A stretch of DNA of 7,446 bases from contig JAKSOX010000098.1 in the NCBI GenBank assembly GCA_024405335.1, positions 1 through 7,446 of the forward strand. The letters are read 5' to 3'. Shown here piece by piece: positions 1-6,364 of this stretch. Position 1 is the first letter of the stretch. Each line of letters starts with the position of its first letter. Source of the DNA: Kiritimatiellia bacterium. GTDB taxonomy: Bacteria; Verrucomicrobiota; Kiritimatiellia; RFP12; UBA1067. Under the pieces are notes generated by a model. It ran no database searches, was not told the DNA's origin, and worked only from the letters and a program-made list of their open reading frames with translations. A program made the translations under genes and the position numbers.

Positions 1-1
1 G

Positions 2-1366
2 TCAGTTCTTGAACGAGTGGATCGGGGCCGGAATGCGGCCCCTGCGGGTCACGAACGGCGCACAGGAAAACCGGTTCACCGGCATGATCGGCGCATGTCC
101 CAGCAATCCGCCGAACTCCACCACGTCGCCCACGTCCTTGCCCGCCACGGGGATGATGCGCACGGCCGTCGTCTTCTGGTTCACCATGCCGATCGCGGCT
201 TCGTCCGCGATGACGCCGGCGATCGTTTCGGCCGAAACGTCGCCCGGAACGGCGATCATGTCCAACCCCACGGAACACACGCAGGTCATCGCTTCGAGCT
301 TCTCGATCGTGAGCGCGCCGGCGTTCACGGCGTCGATCATGCCCTGGTCCTCGGAAACGGGGATGAACGCGCCCGAAAGGCCGCCCACGTAGGACGACGC
401 CATCACGCCGCCCTTCTTCACCTGGTCGTTCAGCAACGCGAGCGCCGCCGTGGTGCCGGGCGCGCCGGGATGTTCAAGCCCGATTTCCTTGAGGATGTCG
501 GCCACGGAATCGCCCACGGCGGGCGTCGGCGCAAGGGACAAATCGATGATGCCGAAGGGAACGCCGAGCCGTTTGGACGCTTCCTGCGCGACGAGCTGGC
601 CAACGCGCGTGATCTTGAACGCCGTGCGCTTGACCGTTTCGCACAACGTCTCGAAATCGGCGCCGCGGATGGACGAAAGCGCGCACTTCACCACGCCCGG
701 ACCGCTCACGCCCACGTTCACCACCGCCTCGCCCTCGCTCACGCCGTGGAACGCGCCCGCCATGAACGGATTGTCGTCCGGCGCGTTGCACAACACCACC
801 AGCTTCGCGCAGCCGAGCGAGTCGCGGTCGGCCGTTTTGGCGGCCGTTTCCTTCACGATTTCGCCCATCAGCCGGACGGCGTCCATGTCGATGCCGGTTT
901 TGGTGGAGCCCACGTTCACGGAAGAACACACGCGCGACGTGCACGCGAGCGCTTCCGGAATGGAACGGATCAGGAGCTCGTCGGACCGCGTCATGCCCTT
1001 CGACACCACGGCCGAATAGCCGCCCAGGAAGTTGATGCCGAGTTCCGCCGCCGCGCGGTCGAGCGTTTTCGCGATTTCCACGTAGTCGGCGGGCGACTTG
1101 CAGCACGCGGCGCCCACGATGGCGGCCGGTGTGATCGACACGCGCTTGTTGACGATCGGAATGCCGAACTCGCGCGAAATGTCTTCGCCCGTGGAAACGA
1201 GGTTCGCCCCGTAGCGGAGAAGTTTGGCGTAGACGTTCTTGCAGGTCTTTTCGAGACTCTGGTCCGCGCAATCGAGGAGCGACACCCCCAACGTGATCGT
1301 GCGGACGTCCAGGTTCTCCTCCTGGATCATCTTGTTCGTTTCGAGAACTTCGGAAATGCTGATCAT
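2..1366 (-). CDS. PFL-fold UPF0210 (DUF711) family protein
   Basis: A complete 454-residue protein, the normal size for the UPF0210/DUF711 family. These are cytosolic proteins with a pyruvate-formate-lyase-like alpha/beta barrel; their reaction is not established. Family-type segments seen are CSSVNVGSTKTGID (147-160), a glycine-rich NVGVSGPGVVKCAL (217-230), SLAPTPAVGDSVADIL (277-292), GAPGTTAALALLND (301-314), and a conserved C-terminal block around GGLLGHAPIMPVN (419-431) and RGRIPAP (442-448). There is no signal peptide or membrane segment. The ATG overlaps the stop of the upstream DtxR-type gene as ATGA and no good Shine-Dalgarno lies at the usual distance, so translation is probably coupled. 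The stop sits at the window edge. In many genomes this gene pairs with a small ACT-domain gene; the gene upstream here is a repressor instead, and the downstream side is unseen. The family call is firm; the function is open. Confidence 0.93.
   Translation of the reverse strand: MISISEVLETNKMIQEENLDVRTITLGVSLLDCADQSLEKTCKNVYAKLLRYGANLVSTGEDISREFGIPIVNKRVSITPAAIVGAACCKSPADYVEIAKTLDRAAAELGINFLGGYSAVVSKGMTRSDELLIRSIPEALACTSRVCSSVNVGSTKTGIDMDAVRLMGEIVKETAAKTADRDSLGCAKLVVLCNAPDDNPFMAGAFHGVSEGEAVVNVGVSGPGVVKCALSSIRGADFETLCETVKRTAFKITRVGQLVAQEASKRLGVPFGIIDLSLAPTPAVGDSVADILKEIGLEHPGAPGTTAALALLNDQVKKGGVMASSYVGGLSGAFIPVSEDQGMIDAVNAGALTIEKLEAMTCVCSVGLDMIAVPGDVSAETIAGVIADEAAIGMVNQKTTAVRIIPVAGKDVGDVVEFGGLLGHAPIMPVNRFSCAPFVTRRGRIPAPIHSFKN
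1363..1366 (-). other. ATGA stop/start overlap, DtxR-type gene to PFL-fold gene
   Basis: The repressor TGA (1365-1363) shares bases with the ATG of the PFL-fold gene (1366-1364). The nearest purine-rich stretch (AAGAAGGGG) is too far upstream to be a normal ribosome binding site. Confidence 0.85.
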
Positions 1367-1737
1367 GGCGCTTTCGGCGGCCCCTTCTTGATGTAGTCCC
1401 GGATTTTGTCCATCGTTTCGGCCGACAGGATGTGTTCCATCAGGCAGGCGTCCTTGTCGGCGATGCGGTCGGACACGCCGAGCATCTTGAGAAACGTGCG
1501 CAGCTGCGTGTGGCGGTTGAGGATTATCGTGGCGATGCGGCGGCCCTTCGCGGTGAGCTCGATGTCGCCGTAGGGCTCCTGGTTCACGAGCCCCAGCTTT
1601 TTCAGCTCCGCGATGCCCTTCACCACGCTGGGCATTTTCACCTTGAGCGCGGTCGCCACGTCGCGCACGCGCGCGACGTGCTTGTCGCGGATGAGCACGT
1701 ACACGACCTCGACGTAGTCCTCGAGCGATTTGGTCAT
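1363..1737 (-). CDS. DtxR/MntR-family metal-dependent transcriptional repressor
   Basis: A 124-residue cytosolic protein with a winged helix (about 1-70; helix-turn-helix around VRDVATALKVKMPSVVKGI, wing near GDIELTAKGR 58-67) and a metal-binding dimerisation domain (about 71-118). It lacks the C-terminal SH3-like domain of DtxR/IdeR, so its architecture is MntR-like. By motif alignment the metal ligands are D7, E10, H76, C98, E101 and H102. D7 and E10 match MntR Asp8 and Glu11, while C98 matches DtxR Cys102, where Bacillus MntR has Glu99, so the metal (Mn or Fe) cannot be named. Such proteins bind DNA when loaded with Mn(II) or Fe(II) and usually repress uptake genes; no transporter gene lies nearby. 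The ATG at 1737-1735 overlaps the ParA stop as ATGA, and the gene's own stop overlaps the next start the same way. Longer in-frame upstream extensions run through parA and are not real. It may regulate its own operon, whose promoter is outside the window. Confidence 0.9.
   Translation of the reverse strand: MTKSLEDYVEVVYVLIRDKHVARVRDVATALKVKMPSVVKGIAELKKLGLVNQEPYGDIELTAKGRRIATIILNRHTQLRTFLKMLGVSDRIADKDACLMEHILSAETMDKIRDYIKKGPPKAP
1734..1737 (-). other. ATGA stop/start overlap, parA to DtxR-type gene
   Basis: The parA TGA (1736-1734) shares bases with the ATG of the repressor gene (1737-1735). Upstream there is only a weak GGTGG four bases away, consistent with coupled translation. Confidence 0.85.
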
Positions 1738-2603
1738 TGCGCCACCGGCGGTTCTGCTGACGGGTTTTCGGCGGGCGCGGCCGGCGCGACCGACGCGGGG
1801 ACAGGATCTTCGAACCGCGTGGGGTTGCGCCGCAGGAACTCCTTCGCGAACGCGCGGTACGCTTCCGCGCCGCGGCTGGAGGGATCGAAGAAAATCACGG
1901 GCTGGCCGTAGCTCGGCGCCTCGGAAACGCGCACGTTGCGCGGTATCTGCGTCTCGTACACGACGTCGCCGAAATGCTTGCGCACCTCTTCCGTGACCTG
2001 CTTCGCGAGCAGCGTGCGGTTGTCCACCATCGTGAACAGAACGCCGCCGATGCCGAAATCCGCGCCCACGAGGCCGGCGTCCTTGAGCGGCTGCACCACG
2101 CGGCCCGTGATGTTGCCGAGTCCTTCCAGCGCGAGGAACTCGGCCTGCATCGGCACCAGGATCGAATCGGCGGCGGCGAGCGCGCTCGTCATCAGAAAGC
2201 CGAACGACGGCGGGCAGTCGTAGATGATGTAGTCGAACACCTGGGATTCGCGGATCGGGTCCATGATGGCCTTCACCGCGCCGACGCGGTCCTCGCGGCG
2301 CGCCAACTCGAGCTCCGCCGCCATGAGGTCGATTTCCGACGGAATGACGTTCAGGTTGTCGTAGGGCGTGGGCTGGATCACGTCCGCGATTTCCATTTCG
2401 CCCATCAGGCAGGAAAGCATCGAAACGCCGCCCTGCTTTTCGAGTCCGAGCGAACACGTCGCGTTGGCCTGCGGATCGAGGTCCACCACGAGCACCGTGC
2501 GGTGCTGCCGCGAGAGCGCGGCCGCGAGGTTCACGACGGTGGTGGTCTTGCCCACGCCGCCCTTTTGGTTCGCCACCGCGATGATTTTCGTTTTCTTCGT
2601 CAT
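1734..2603 (-). CDS. parA: ParA/Soj-type chromosome partitioning ATPase
   Basis: A 289-residue deviant-Walker P-loop ATPase of the MinD/ParA superfamily. Family members dimerise with ATP, bind DNA non-specifically and segregate chromosome origins with ParB. Seen here: deviant Walker A KGGVGKTT at 14-21 with signature lysine K14; Walker A' DLDPQAN at 41-47; Walker B-type IIYDCPPS at 126-133 with D129; and the Soj-type signature IPRNVRVSEAPSYGQPV at 220-236, followed by DPSSRGAEAY (240-249). It has no N-terminal helix-turn-helix, so it is the short chromosomal type rather than the long plasmid type. The last 24 or so residues (266-289) are a proline/alanine-rich tail, probably disordered. The ATG at 2603-2601 is chosen because the P-loop follows at the usual distance and the ATGA overlaps the upstream stop. 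The stop overlaps the next gene's start. No parB or parS-like palindrome is visible, so its partner is unknown. Confidence 0.95.
   Translation of the reverse strand: MTKKTKIIAVANQKGGVGKTTTVVNLAAALSRQHRTVLVVDLDPQANATCSLGLEKQGGVSMLSCLMGEMEIADVIQPTPYDNLNVIPSEIDLMAAELELARREDRVGAVKAIMDPIRESQVFDYIIYDCPPSFGFLMTSALAAADSILVPMQAEFLALEGLGNITGRVVQPLKDAGLVGADFGIGGVLFTMVDNRTLLAKQVTEEVRKHFGDVVYETQIPRNVRVSEAPSYGQPVIFFDPSSRGAEAYRAFAKEFLRRNPTRFEDPVPASVAPAAPAENPSAEPPVAQ
2600..2603 (-). other. ATGA stop/start overlap, unknown gene to parA
   Basis: The TGA of the 176-aa gene (2602-2600) shares bases with the parA ATG (2603-2601). No strong Shine-Dalgarno precedes parA, only GGGATGATGGG, so termination-reinitiation is the likely mode of parA translation. 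Confidence 0.85.
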
Positions 2604-3130
2604 CCCATCATCCCGTGTTTTCTGAATTCGTTCACGTTCACCGGCGCGGACGCCTTGATCTGCAGCCAGAAGAATTTCATGAGACACACGTCCCACGGTT
2701 CGTCGACGCCTTCGAGCACCACGTCGAAAGGTTCGTTCCTTTCGTTCACTTCGCGCACCACGCGCTCGGTAACGGCTTCCAGGCGGTCCGTCACCACCTG
2801 CTCGGAATACGCCTCCTGCTTGAGGCAGTAGCCGTACTGGAGGATTTTGATCTTGTCCTCGTTCTGCTTGAGGAATTCGTAATACGCGCGGGCGGCTTCG
2901 CCGAAACCCTCGAGTTCGTCCTGCGCGTACTTTTCCGGCGTGATGATCTCCGGCTTGTGCGCTTCGAGGCGTCCTTCGCGGATGCGGATTTTGCGCGGGT
3001 CGTCGGGCAGTTCGGCGAGCAGGTGGTAGTTCACCCGCGTGGCGCCGAACGTCTCCAACGCCCGCGTCGGCGGCCGCACGACGCGCGTGTGTTCCTGCGC
3101 GTACCAGAAATCGAGTTCGCTTGCGCCCAC
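2600..3130 (-). CDS. conserved-looking protein of unknown function upstream of parA
   Basis: I do not recognise a named family for this 176-residue protein. It is soluble and charged, with no signal peptide or membrane segment. An aromatic N-terminus (LDFWYAQEH, 6-14) leads to a mixed segment ETFGATRVNYHLLAELPDD (26-44), then a basic stretch RKIRIREGRLEAHKP (46-60). Helical regions follow (64-90 and 104-132), and the C-terminus is rich in hydrophobics (DVCLMKFFWLQIKAS, 147-161). Start choice: GTG at 3130-3128 is preceded nine bases upstream by GGGAGG, a strong Shine-Dalgarno. The alternatives are an ATG at 3184, which overlaps lacZ by 31 bp and adds low-complexity residues, and a GTG at 3157, which overlaps the lacZ stop but lacks a good site. 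The stop overlaps the parA start as ATGA, so it is probably co-translated with ParA and may work with it. Clean codon structure and coupling make it a real gene; its role is unknown. Confidence 0.87.
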   Translation of the reverse strand: MGASELDFWYAQEHTRVVRPPTRALETFGATRVNYHLLAELPDDPRKIRIREGRLEAHKPEIITPEKYAQDELEGFGEAARAYYEFLKQNEDKIKILQYGYCLKQEAYSEQVVTDRLEAVTERVVREVNERNEPFDVVLEGVDEPWDVCLMKFFWLQIKASAPVNVNEFRKHGMMG

Positions 3131-3137
3131 GTCTGCG

Positions 3138-3145
3138 TTCCTCCC
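3138..3145 (-). promoter_or_regulatory. Shine-Dalgarno deciding a GTG start
   Basis: On the minus strand this reads GGGAGGAA. The GGGAGG core ends nine bases before GTG at 3130-3128. It falls in the 23-bp gap after the lacZ stop (3154-3156) and is the main reason for placing the start of the 176-aa protein there rather than at upstream in-frame ATG or GTG codons inside lacZ. Confidence 0.7.
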
Positions 3146-3153
3146 GCCGCCGG

Positions 3154-6100
3154 TCACTTGGCCGGAGCCACCCACGTCGTCCACGTTTCAACCTTCGTCT
3201 CTGGCGTGTATTTCGCCATCGGACGCGGTCCGCAGGACGCGCCGCCGAGGCCGAGCTGCAGAACGTCGAAGTTGAAAATCGTCTCTTCGCGCGGCACGAG
3301 CGGCTTGAAGATGCGCTGCTGGCCCGCGCGGTGGCGCGCGAACTCGAGGTCTTCCCACGTGTAGTGGAGCGCCTGCGCGAAGAACGGACGGTCGCCCGCG
3401 AACTTCACGCCGCGGCCCTTCTTGTCAGTGAACGCCACCCAGCGCACGTCCGCCTTGCCGCCGCACTCCTGCGGACGCACGTACGGCTCGTACTGCGCCG
3501 ACACGGTGGACTTCCATTCGCCGACGAAGCTGCCGGTTTTGCGGTCCGCGTAGTTTTCCCGCGGACCGCGCCCGTACCACGCCATCTGCTCGAGGTCGTC
3601 GTCCAGGCGCCACGTGAGTCCCAGACGCGGCAACTGCGGCAGACGGCCGAACGGCGTGACCTTGTTCTTGATTTCGATCGTGCCGTCGCCGCGGACCACG
3701 TAATCGGCCTCGTGCGTGAATCCGCCGGACTTCGCCCCCGTCACAGTGACGACGCTCTTCACCGTGACGGACGCGCCGTCTTCGGCCGCTTCGACCACCA
3801 GCGGGTCGGCGTGGTAGCGGAGCTGGCTCATGCCCGAAGCGTAGAAGCCTACCACGTTCGGCCCGCTCCAGTGCTGGCCGTCGCGCAACCAGACGTCGTT
3901 GTCGGTGAAAGCGCGGGCGATGGTGAGCTGCGGACCCGCCACGACGCCCTGCTCGTCCTCGAGCACGTCCACGTCGTCGATTTCGAGTTCGCACAGCGTT
4001 CCTGAACGGCGGCAGAACTTCGCCTGGATGCGCTTGCCCTTGACGGTCACGGTCTTGTCCTCCTCGTTCACCGAAAGCGTTCCGGCCGCGCCGCGCGCGA
4101 CGAAGCGCGCGCCGTCTTCGGAAGCCGGCTTCTGCAGCACGAGCTGCTCGCGCGCCACGGCGTGTCCCTTCTTGGCCCAGAGTTCGTCTTGCTTCAGCGT
4201 GAAGGCCAGGTTGAGGAAACATTCCGCGCCCTTCGGGCAATCAGCCGCCGTGACCGGCAGCTTCAGTTCGCCGCGGGAAAGCGGCGCCACCGCGGGCACC
4301 GCGAACCAGCCCTTCTTCTGGACCTTGCCGTCCGCCACGAGTTCCCACTGGCCGGCGTAGGCGTTGGCGGGCGTGAATCCGAAGCGGTTCCACAGAGTCG
4401 CCTTGCCCGTGGCGGGATCGAACTTCTCCACCACGAGGTTGCGGTGGACGTGCGCGACCTCGATCAGCTTGGGCGTCACTTGGCGGTCGGCGCGGATGAC
4501 GCCGTTGCAGCAGAACGGACCGTCGTTCGGGCTCATGTCGCCGTCGCCGCCGTAGGCGAGATGCGAAATGCGCTTGCCCTTCTTGTCGAAGAGATCCGTC
4601 TTCTTCACGACCGTCTGGTCCACCCAGTCCCAGATGCAGCCGCCGGCGAGCGAATCGCTGGAATAGAACGCGTCCCAGTATTCCTGGAAGTTGCCGATGG
4701 CGTTGCCCATCGCGTGCGCGTACTCGCACATGAAGAACGCCTTGCCGTCCGAATGCCGCGTGTGCGAACCCGTCCAGTCCTCGTCGGGCTTGATTTCCTG
4801 CGCGGGCTTTTCGCCCTGCTTGCCGCGGTTGTACAGCCACTCCACGGTGGGGTACATCGTCGAGTCAACGTCCATGTCGCGGTTCTGGCGCTCGTAGTGG
4901 ATCGGGCGCGGATCGAGCGCGCGCACCGCGTCGCGGGCGGCGATGAAGTTCGGCCCGGGACCGGTTTCGTTGCCCAGGGACCACAGGCAGATCGACGGGT
5001 GGTTGCGGTAGTTCCGCACGTGCCGCTCGTTGCGCTCCACGATGGACTGCTTCCATTCCGGCTGCAGGCCGAGGCCTTCCTTGCCGTAGCCCATTTCGTG
5101 CGCTTCCACGTTCGCCTCGGCCACGACGTACACGCCGTACTTGTCGCACAGGTCGTAGAACGCATGGTGGTCGGGATAGTGGCTCGTACGCACCGTGTTG
5201 ATGTTGTGGCGCTTGAACAAAAGCACGTCGGCGAGCATTTCCTCTTCCGAAATCGTGCGGCCGTTTTCCAGCGACACCTCGTGGCGGTTCACGCCCTTGA
5301 ACTTCACGGGCCTGCCGTTCACGAGCAGCTTGTTGCCCGCGACCTTGACCTCCTTGAGGCCGACCTTGCAGCTGCGCACGTCTTCGCCGTTCGAGAGCAC
5401 CAGCGTGTAGAGATACGGGTCTTCCGCGCTCCACAGGCGCGCCGGCGAAACCGTCAGCGGCTTGCCGGGCGCGAACTCGCCCACCAGCCCGAACGCGGCG
5501 TCGAACAGTTTCGCCGTGCACCCTTCCGGCGCCTCGACGGACACCTCGCAGGACGCGTAGTCGGCGGAGAACTTCTGCTTCACGGCGAAATCGTCGATCG
5601 CCTTCTGCGGCTTGGCGAAAAGCGTCACGTCGCGGAAAATGCCGCCGAAGCGGAACATGTCCTGGTCCTCGAGATAGCTGCCGTCGCACCAGCGGTAGGT
5701 TTCCACGCACAGGAGATTAGATCCTTCGCGCAGGAACGGCGTCACGTCGAACTCGCTCGGGAGCTTGGAATCCTCGGCGTAGCCGGCCTTCCGGCCATTC
5801 ACCCACACCCAATAGGCGGAATAGACGCCGTCGAAGCGCAGCACCACGCGGCGCCCCTTCCAAGCGGACGGCACCACGAACGTGCGGCGGTAGGCGGAAA
5901 CGGGGTTGTAGTCGTCCGTGCCGAACTGGCGGTCGCGGATGAACGGCGGCTTCTTCGCGTGGGGGTAGTTCACGTTCGTGTAGTCGGGCGAACCGTAGCC
6001 GCGCAGTTCCACGCAGGAAGGAACGTCGATCGTGTTCCATTTCGAATCGTCGAAGTCCTCCTCGAAGAAATTCGCGACGCGCTGCGCTGGCGAACCGCAC

Positions 6101-6342
6101 CAGCGGAACTTCCAGTCGCCGTTCAGCGACATCTTGTACGGCGTCTTCGGCTCGAGCGCGTCGGTGAGCGCGTCCTTTTCGGACGCGAGCGGCATCGAAT
6201 ACGCGCGGGCCGGCAGGCGATTTTCGGCGTTGACGAGCGGGTTCTCCCAGTTGCCGCGCGGCACGTCGGCCTTTTCGGCCGCAAAACACGTCGCGGCCAG
6301 GCACGGAAGAACGAGAAGCGGAAGTGCGGTGCGTTTGGTCAT
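3154..6342 (-). CDS. lacZ: exported LacZ-type beta-galactosidase (GH2)
   Basis: A complete 1062-residue glycoside hydrolase family 2 enzyme, expected to release terminal beta-galactose by a retaining mechanism. Approximate domains: signal peptide (1-21), jelly-roll sugar-binding (68-243), Ig-like (245-338), catalytic TIM barrel (339-636), a second beta-sandwich (645-740) and the beta-galactosidase small-chain domain (755-1035; GRGPRENYADRKTG 924-937, YVRPQE 954-959). Acid/base E459 lies in WSLGNETG and nucleophile E540 in FMCEYAHAMGN. Other E. coli LacZ counterparts are N123 (YTNVNYP), D220 (RWCDGSYLEDQD), H354 (GVNRHE), H388 (RTSHYP), Mg ligands E413 and H415 (EANVEAH), and F610. All are present, so it should be active. 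The N-terminus (basic MTKR, hydrophobic core, CFA/AEK) predicts Sec export and signal peptidase I cleavage near 21/22, unlike cytosolic E. coli LacZ. AAGGA six bases upstream supports the start. Other galactose- or fucose-like beta-linked substrates are possible. Confidence 0.96.
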   Translation of the reverse strand: MTKRTALPLLVLPCLAATCFAAEKADVPRGNWENPLVNAENRLPARAYSMPLASEKDALTDALEPKTPYKMSLNGDWKFRWCGSPAQRVANFFEEDFDDSKWNTIDVPSCVELRGYGSPDYTNVNYPHAKKPPFIRDRQFGTDDYNPVSAYRRTFVVPSAWKGRRVVLRFDGVYSAYWVWVNGRKAGYAEDSKLPSEFDVTPFLREGSNLLCVETYRWCDGSYLEDQDMFRFGGIFRDVTLFAKPQKAIDDFAVKQKFSADYASCEVSVEAPEGCTAKLFDAAFGLVGEFAPGKPLTVSPARLWSAEDPYLYTLVLSNGEDVRSCKVGLKEVKVAGNKLLVNGRPVKFKGVNRHEVSLENGRTISEEEMLADVLLFKRHNINTVRTSHYPDHHAFYDLCDKYGVYVVAEANVEAHEMGYGKEGLGLQPEWKQSIVERNERHVRNYRNHPSICLWSLGNETGPGPNFIAARDAVRALDPRPIHYERQNRDMDVDSTMYPTVEWLYNRGKQGEKPAQEIKPDEDWTGSHTRHSDGKAFFMCEYAHAMGNAIGNFQEYWDAFYSSDSLAGGCIWDWVDQTVVKKTDLFDKKGKRISHLAYGGDGDMSPNDGPFCCNGVIRADRQVTPKLIEVAHVHRNLVVEKFDPATGKATLWNRFGFTPANAYAGQWELVADGKVQKKGWFAVPAVAPLSRGELKLPVTAADCPKGAECFLNLAFTLKQDELWAKKGHAVAREQLVLQKPASEDGARFVARGAAGTLSVNEEDKTVTVKGKRIQAKFCRRSGTLCELEIDDVDVLEDEQGVVAGPQLTIARAFTDNDVWLRDGQHWSGPNVVGFYASGMSQLRYHADPLVVEAAEDGASVTVKSVVTVTGAKSGGFTHEADYVVRGDGTIEIKNKVTPFGRLPQLPRLGLTWRLDDDLEQMAWYGRGPRENYADRKTGSFVGEWKSTVSAQYEPYVRPQECGGKADVRWVAFTDKKGRGVKFAGDRPFFAQALHYTWEDLEFARHRAGQQRIFKPLVPREETIFNFDVLQLGLGGASCGPRPMAKYTPETKVETWTTWVAPAK

Positions 6343-6348
6343 GTCTTG

Positions 6349-6353
6349 TCCTT
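6349..6353 (-). promoter_or_regulatory. Shine-Dalgarno of lacZ
   Basis: Minus-strand AAGGA lies six bases upstream of the lacZ ATG (6342-6340), inside the 22-bp gap after the tolB-like stop. The gap is too short for a promoter plus terminator, so lacZ is probably read through from the TolB-like gene. Confidence 0.7.
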
Positions 6354-6364
6354 GGATGGCGGGG

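Noticed and set aside
17..1396. A 459-codon plus-strand open frame opposite the PFL-fold gene
   Set aside because: It has the same His/Arg-rich shadow composition and no domain; the opposite strand encodes a full UPF0210 protein.
1738..2457. N-terminal extension of the DtxR-type repressor in the same frame
   Set aside because: It is an out-of-frame reading of parA; the family N-terminus (LEDYVEVVY) starts right after the ATG at 1737.
2604..3191. N-terminal extension of ParA in the same frame up to 3191
   Set aside because: The extension is Arg-rich low-complexity sequence overlapping the 176-aa gene. The ParA family begins a few residues before the P-loop, as with the ATG at 2603.
6280..6342. 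Possible lipoprotein signal on LacZ, with cysteines at residues 14 and 19
   Set aside because: The residues before the cysteines are Pro and Thr, which do not fit a lipobox needing Gly, Ala or Ser at -1. A signal peptidase I site near CFA/AEK fits better.
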